Both the position numbers and the translations under genes were made by a program. Positions 6,941 through 9,374 of a stretch of 9,374 nt of DNA are shown piece after piece. A model generated the notes under the pieces. The model ran no database searches. It saw only the letters and a program-made list of their open reading frames with translations, and was not told where the DNA came from. Source of the stretch: Vibrio madracius (GTDB lineage Bacteria > Pseudomonadota > Gammaproteobacteria > Enterobacterales > Vibrionaceae). The stretch is from the NCBI GenBank assembly GCA_000695745.1, contig ASHK01000265.1, forward strand, positions 1 through 9,374, in the 5' to 3' direction. Numbering within the stretch: position 1 is the first letter of the stretch; every line of letters begins with the position of its first letter.

Positions 6941-7002
6941 TCAGATAAATTAACGTTTAATTAACCATCCATCATCAAATTGTCATGCAATGTATTTACA
7001 AT

Positions 7003-7008
7003 TAGGTG
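7003..7008 (+). promoter_or_regulatory. Ribosome binding site deciding the phosphodiesterase start
   Basis: AGGTGG lies 8 bases before ATG 7017. The upstream in-frame ATG at 6990 lacks such a site and would put the motif inside the coding region, so 7017 is preferred. Confidence 0.7.
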
Positions 7009-7016
7009 GCTTTCAA

Positions 7017-7745
7017 ATGAACATTAAGAGTACAATTATGATTACAGGTCATCGCGGCGCTGCATTGTTAGCTCCAGAGAATACGCTAGTCGGCATTGAG
7101 CGAGCGGCTCAATCAGGCGCACAGTGGGTAGAAATTGATACTCAGTTAACCGCTGACGACATCCCCGTTATCATCCATGATCAAAGTGTCAATCGCTGCA
7201 CCAATGGTGAGGGAAAGGTATCGGAATTAGACCTAAAGACGCTCAAAACACTGGATGCGGGAAGTTGGTTCCATAACGACTTCGCAGGTACTCGCATCCC
7301 TACCCTTGTCGAAGCGCTAAACAAATGCGTAGAGTTAAACCTTAGCCTCAACTTAGAGATCAAGTTGTACGGCGATGACCAAGCGGAACGCTTGGTGAAA
7401 GCGGTCGCGGAGACCATTACGACGCATCAATATCCATTGGATCGACTGTTGATTTCAAGCTTTAGCGCAGATGTCCTGTCGTTATGTCGTCGATATTTAC
7501 CGAAAGTAAGACTCGGGTATATCTGCGAGCAATGGCACGATGACATCTTAGAAAAACTTAACCCCCTTGATCTTTTTAGTGTCCATATTGATCATAAAGC
7601 GCTCACTCCAAACATCGCAAAATCGATTCTTAAACAAGGTTTTATACTCAAAATATGGACGCTCAATGACCCAGAGAAAGTGCAGTATTTTTATGACCTG
7701 GGTGTGAACAATATTATTACTGATATGCCGGACCAATTGCAGTGA
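7017..7745 (+). CDS. ugpQ: Cytosolic glycerophosphodiester phosphodiesterase, UgpQ-like
   Basis: The 242-residue enzyme hydrolyses glycerophosphodiesters to glycerol 3-phosphate and an alcohol. No signal peptide is present, so it acts in the cytosol, like E. coli UgpQ (247 residues), which it resembles throughout. GDPD-family residues are all visible: His12-Arg13 in GHRG, APENT at 19-23, Glu39 and Asp41 in VEIDTQL, His54-Asp55, DAGSWF at 80-85, PTLVEAL at 95-101, and Glu114/Lys116 in NLEIK. A longer form from ATG 6990 (251 residues) is possible but has a poorer ribosome site. It overlaps the following repressor gene by 4 bases and is divergent from the TRAP operon. The symbol is by similarity; its natural partner here is a TRAP and not the ABC transporter Ugp. 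Confidence 0.85.
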   Translation: MNIKSTIMITGHRGAALLAPENTLVGIERAAQSGAQWVEIDTQLTADDIPVIIHDQSVNRCTNGEGKVSELDLKTLKTLDAGSWFHNDFAGTRIPTLVEALNKCVELNLSLNLEIKLYGDDQAERLVKAVAETITTHQYPLDRLLISSFSADVLSLCRRYLPKVRLGYICEQWHDDILEKLNPLDLFSVHIDHKALTPNIAKSILKQGFILKIWTLNDPEKVQYFYDLGVNNIITDMPDQLQ

Positions 7746-8500
7746 GCACTATGGAATTGAATCAACGCCAGAAACATATTCTGTCTAGTCTAAAACTGGG
7801 CGAAGATGTTCAAATCGACTATTTGGCTACTCTTTTTTCTGTCACAACACAAACTGTGCGTCGTGACGTCAATGAACTGTGTGAACAAGGGTTGGCGCGA
7901 CGAGTACATGGCGGGGTAAGTCTCCCTGCAACGCTCACTAATAGCAGTTATCAATTTCGTTCAGAAGTTGAATCCACCACAAAGGACAGCCTCGCTAAAG
8001 CCGTCGCTGACGCTGTTCCAGATGGAACGACCGTTATGATAGGCATTGGAACAACGGTAACCAGAATCGCACAATTTCTACTTAGTAAAACGGCATTACG
8101 AGTTGTCACCAACAATCTACAAGTTTCAAAGATCTTAGAAGCGAATCAAAATATCGAAGTGTATTTAGCGGGCGGATTAATGCGACGCGAGCATCAGGAT
8201 TTGGTTGGCAGCAGCGTATGCCAATTCTTCGCGGATTTTGAGGCCGATATCGGCATTTGCGGCTGCGCATCGGTAACGCAGAGTCATTACGTGATGGAAC
8301 ACGAGCAATCAGAATCTGACTTGTCTCGCGCTATTTTGGCCAATAGCCGACAGACATGGCTGGTGGCCGACGCAACAAAGTGGGAACGCAATACCGCCAT
8401 AAAAGTTGCACACCTTGCAGACCTTGACCGAATCTATACCAACAAGCAGCAGCTTCCACAGGAGCTAAGCCTTTATCCGGTCCGTGAACATGAGGCGTAG
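7742..8500 (+). CDS. DeoR/GlpR-family transcriptional repressor
   Basis: The N-terminal winged helix-turn-helix (about 8-58) has the DeoR signature: SVTTQTVRRDVNELCEQG, with recognition helix near 35-46, then RRVHGG. The C-terminal sugar-phosphate sensor (about 75-240) shows GIGTT, LRVVTNNLQV, VYLAGG, and FEADIGICG, aligning well with E. coli GlpR (VTNNLNV, LAGGEL, FRLDFGILG). A phosphorylated effector such as glycerol 3-phosphate is therefore plausible. GTG at 7742 overlaps the upstream stop as GTGA, suggesting translational coupling; ATG at 7751, giving MELNQRQKHIL, is an alternative start. Neither has a strong ribosome site of its own. It probably represses its own operon and the divergent TRAP operon from sites in the shared spacer. 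Confidence 0.9.
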   Translation: MSTMELNQRQKHILSSLKLGEDVQIDYLATLFSVTTQTVRRDVNELCEQGLARRVHGGVSLPATLTNSSYQFRSEVESTTKDSLAKAVADAVPDGTTVMIGIGTTVTRIAQFLLSKTALRVVTNNLQVSKILEANQNIEVYLAGGLMRREHQDLVGSSVCQFFADFEADIGICGCASVTQSHYVMEHEQSESDLSRAILANSRQTWLVADATKWERNTAIKVAHLADLDRIYTNKQQLPQELSLYPVREHEA

Positions 8501-8522
8501 CTGACTATTGCTACCATTCGTT

Positions 8523-8560
8523 GACACGGCAGCCATTGTGAAATGACTGCCGTGTCTTTT
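8523..8560 (+). terminator. Strong intrinsic terminator after the DeoR gene
   Basis: GACACGGCAG (8523-8532) pairs perfectly with CTGCCGTGTC (8547-8556), with CATT/AATG pairing further inside the loop, and TTTT follows. It ends the phosphodiesterase-repressor operon 22 bases after the stop. Confidence 0.9.
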
Positions 8561-8607
8561 AACTCTGCCCTTACGATGCTCAATTCTCAATGTGGCTAAA
8601 CGGAAAG

Positions 8608-9237
8608 TTAAGGCTTTAAGCCAAAACCAAAATGAAGCAGCAATATCACACTACTCAGGCAAACAAAATAACCAAACTGAAACCACTCCTGTTTTTTACT
8701 CAAAGGTGCTCTGAACATCAGTAGTAGCGAAAAGACGGGGATGTAGTACCGGTGCTCTATCAACGGGTGTAATAGTAGCAATAACCATGATATTGGATAT
8801 AAAAGCCATGCAGATTGACGACTGAGAGGCATAATAAACATGCTCATTATCGTAAAACCGATTGCGACCACCCACATCACTTTTATCCAAAAACTGTTCA
8901 ACGGTGAATTGGCCAATATATTGTGAAGATAACTCATCCAACTGTTATATGGATGAACCACATCGTAAGAGAACCAAAACAGGATGACGAACAATATTGT
9001 TACTGCCCAAGGAAGAACTGATGATACCGGTTCACGTCTAAAGTGAGTAAAAGGCTTAACTATGATTTGGCGATATTTCCCTCGATAGAACACTATATTT
9101 GGCAACAGTAGCATGAGGAAGCAAAACATAAAGAAGAAGCTATTCCCGGTGTTTATAGCTATATGTTGTGCCTCTTTATCCCCCATTGCGACACCATTAT
9201 TAAATATAATAAAAAGACCAAATAACAGCATTACCAA
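8608..9237 (-). CDS. ALG10-like membrane glucosyltransferase, C-terminal half
   Basis: The 209 visible residues form about six hydrophobic segments. They resemble the C-terminal half of eukaryotic ALG10/DIE2 (dolichyl-P-glucose alpha-1,2-glucosyltransferase, a GT-C enzyme). NNGVAMGDKEAQH (13-25) aligns with the family's NGGIVIGD...H. LIEHRYYIP (159-167) aligns with LLEFRYFILP. YDVVHPYNSWMSYLHNIL lies where human ALG10 has its FTYAHKYLLADNRHY segment. A bacterial member would be expected to use a polyprenyl-phosphate-linked sugar at the inner membrane. The coding part given here begins at a TTG that need not be a true start: similarity continues upstream as LLKGLQPYG to an in-frame TGA at 9265-9267. 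The gene is convergent with the repressor operon and has no visible link to it. Family call from recalled alignment only. Confidence 0.6.
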   Translation of the reverse strand: MVMLLFGLFIIFNNGVAMGDKEAQHIAINTGNSFFFMFCFLMLLLPNIVFYRGKYRQIIVKPFTHFRREPVSSVLPWAVTILFVILFWFSYDVVHPYNSWMSYLHNILANSPLNSFWIKVMWVVAIGFTIMSMFIMPLSRQSAWLLYPISWLLLLLHPLIEHRYYIPVFSLLLMFRAPLSKKQEWFQFGYFVCLSSVILLLHFGFGLKP

Positions 9238-9374
9238 TCCGTAAGGTTGTAACCCTTTCAGGAGTCAGGGCGGGATCGCACTTTGTTAAGATATATGATC
9301 TAATAGGTTTAAATTCATAAATTGATACCAACCTTGAGTCTTATAAAACACCTTTCTGTTGTCGAAGATACTCG
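9238..9374 (-). other. Upstream part of the ALG10-like gene, apparently interrupted
   Basis: The same minus-strand frame reads SIFDNRKVFYKTQGWYQFMN from the window edge, then NLLDHIS, but hits TAA at 9286-9288 and TGA at 9265-9267 before LLKGLQPYG. Between them another frame is open (LTKCDPAL). A one-base deletion followed by a one-base insertion would link all three into one protein. The N-terminal half would lie beyond the window. Confidence 0.35.

Noticed and set aside
1..9374. Insertion sequences, CRISPR arrays, tRNA or rRNA genes, phage genes.
   Set aside because: No transposase, integrase, regularly spaced repeats, cloverleaf or rRNA-like sequence was seen on either strand.

Overview
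The window looks like chromosomal DNA of a Vibrionaceae bacterium, most likely Vibrio. The evidence is the long-form isocitrate lyase, a DUF2753-type gene (a family I know mainly from vibrios), the rpmE2-rpmJ2 pair behind a Zur-type palindrome, and moderate GC with short intergenic spacers. This is inferred from protein resemblance recalled from memory; no search was run.

Layout. (1) 1-495, +: the 3' end of aceA, followed by a hairpin. (2) 629 to about 1254, +: a broken gene with ADP-ribosyltransferase-like motifs. (3) 1277-1567, -: a small secreted protein of unknown function. (4) 1568-1949: no recognisable gene. (5) 1950-2403, -: a frameshifted DUF2753-type gene with a Fur-like box over its promoter. 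(6) 2581-2990, +: rpmE2 and rpmJ2, encoding the zinc-independent L31 and L36 paralogues, behind a perfect 18-bp Zur-like palindrome and a second Fur-like box. Their terminator lies inside the 3' end of the next gene. (7) 3000-6759, -: an operon of TRAP transporter genes dctP, dctQ and dctM plus a HAD-IIB phosphatase, with a terminator-like hairpin between dctP and dctQ. (8) 7017-8500, +, divergent from the TRAP operon: a UgpQ-like cytosolic glycerophosphodiesterase overlapping a GlpR-like DeoR repressor, then a strong terminator. (9) 8608 to the window end, -: a multi-pass membrane protein resembling the C-terminal half of eukaryotic ALG10 glucosyltransferases.

How the genes may work together: items 7 and 8 look like one uptake and catabolic unit. 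The TRAP system would import an anionic solute, the phosphodiesterase would release glycerol 3-phosphate inside the cell, the HAD enzyme would dephosphorylate an intermediate, and the GlpR-like protein would repress both arms through sites in the shared 257-bp divergent spacer. This is a TRAP-based counterpart of the E. coli ugpBAEC-ugpQ arrangement, and the substrate is not known.

At least four genes (ART-like, DUF2753, dctQ, dctP), and possibly the ALG10-like gene, carry single-base frame disruptions. Where the lesion can be placed it is in a short homopolymer run. This may be sequencing error in a draft assembly or real decay, and the sequence alone cannot decide.
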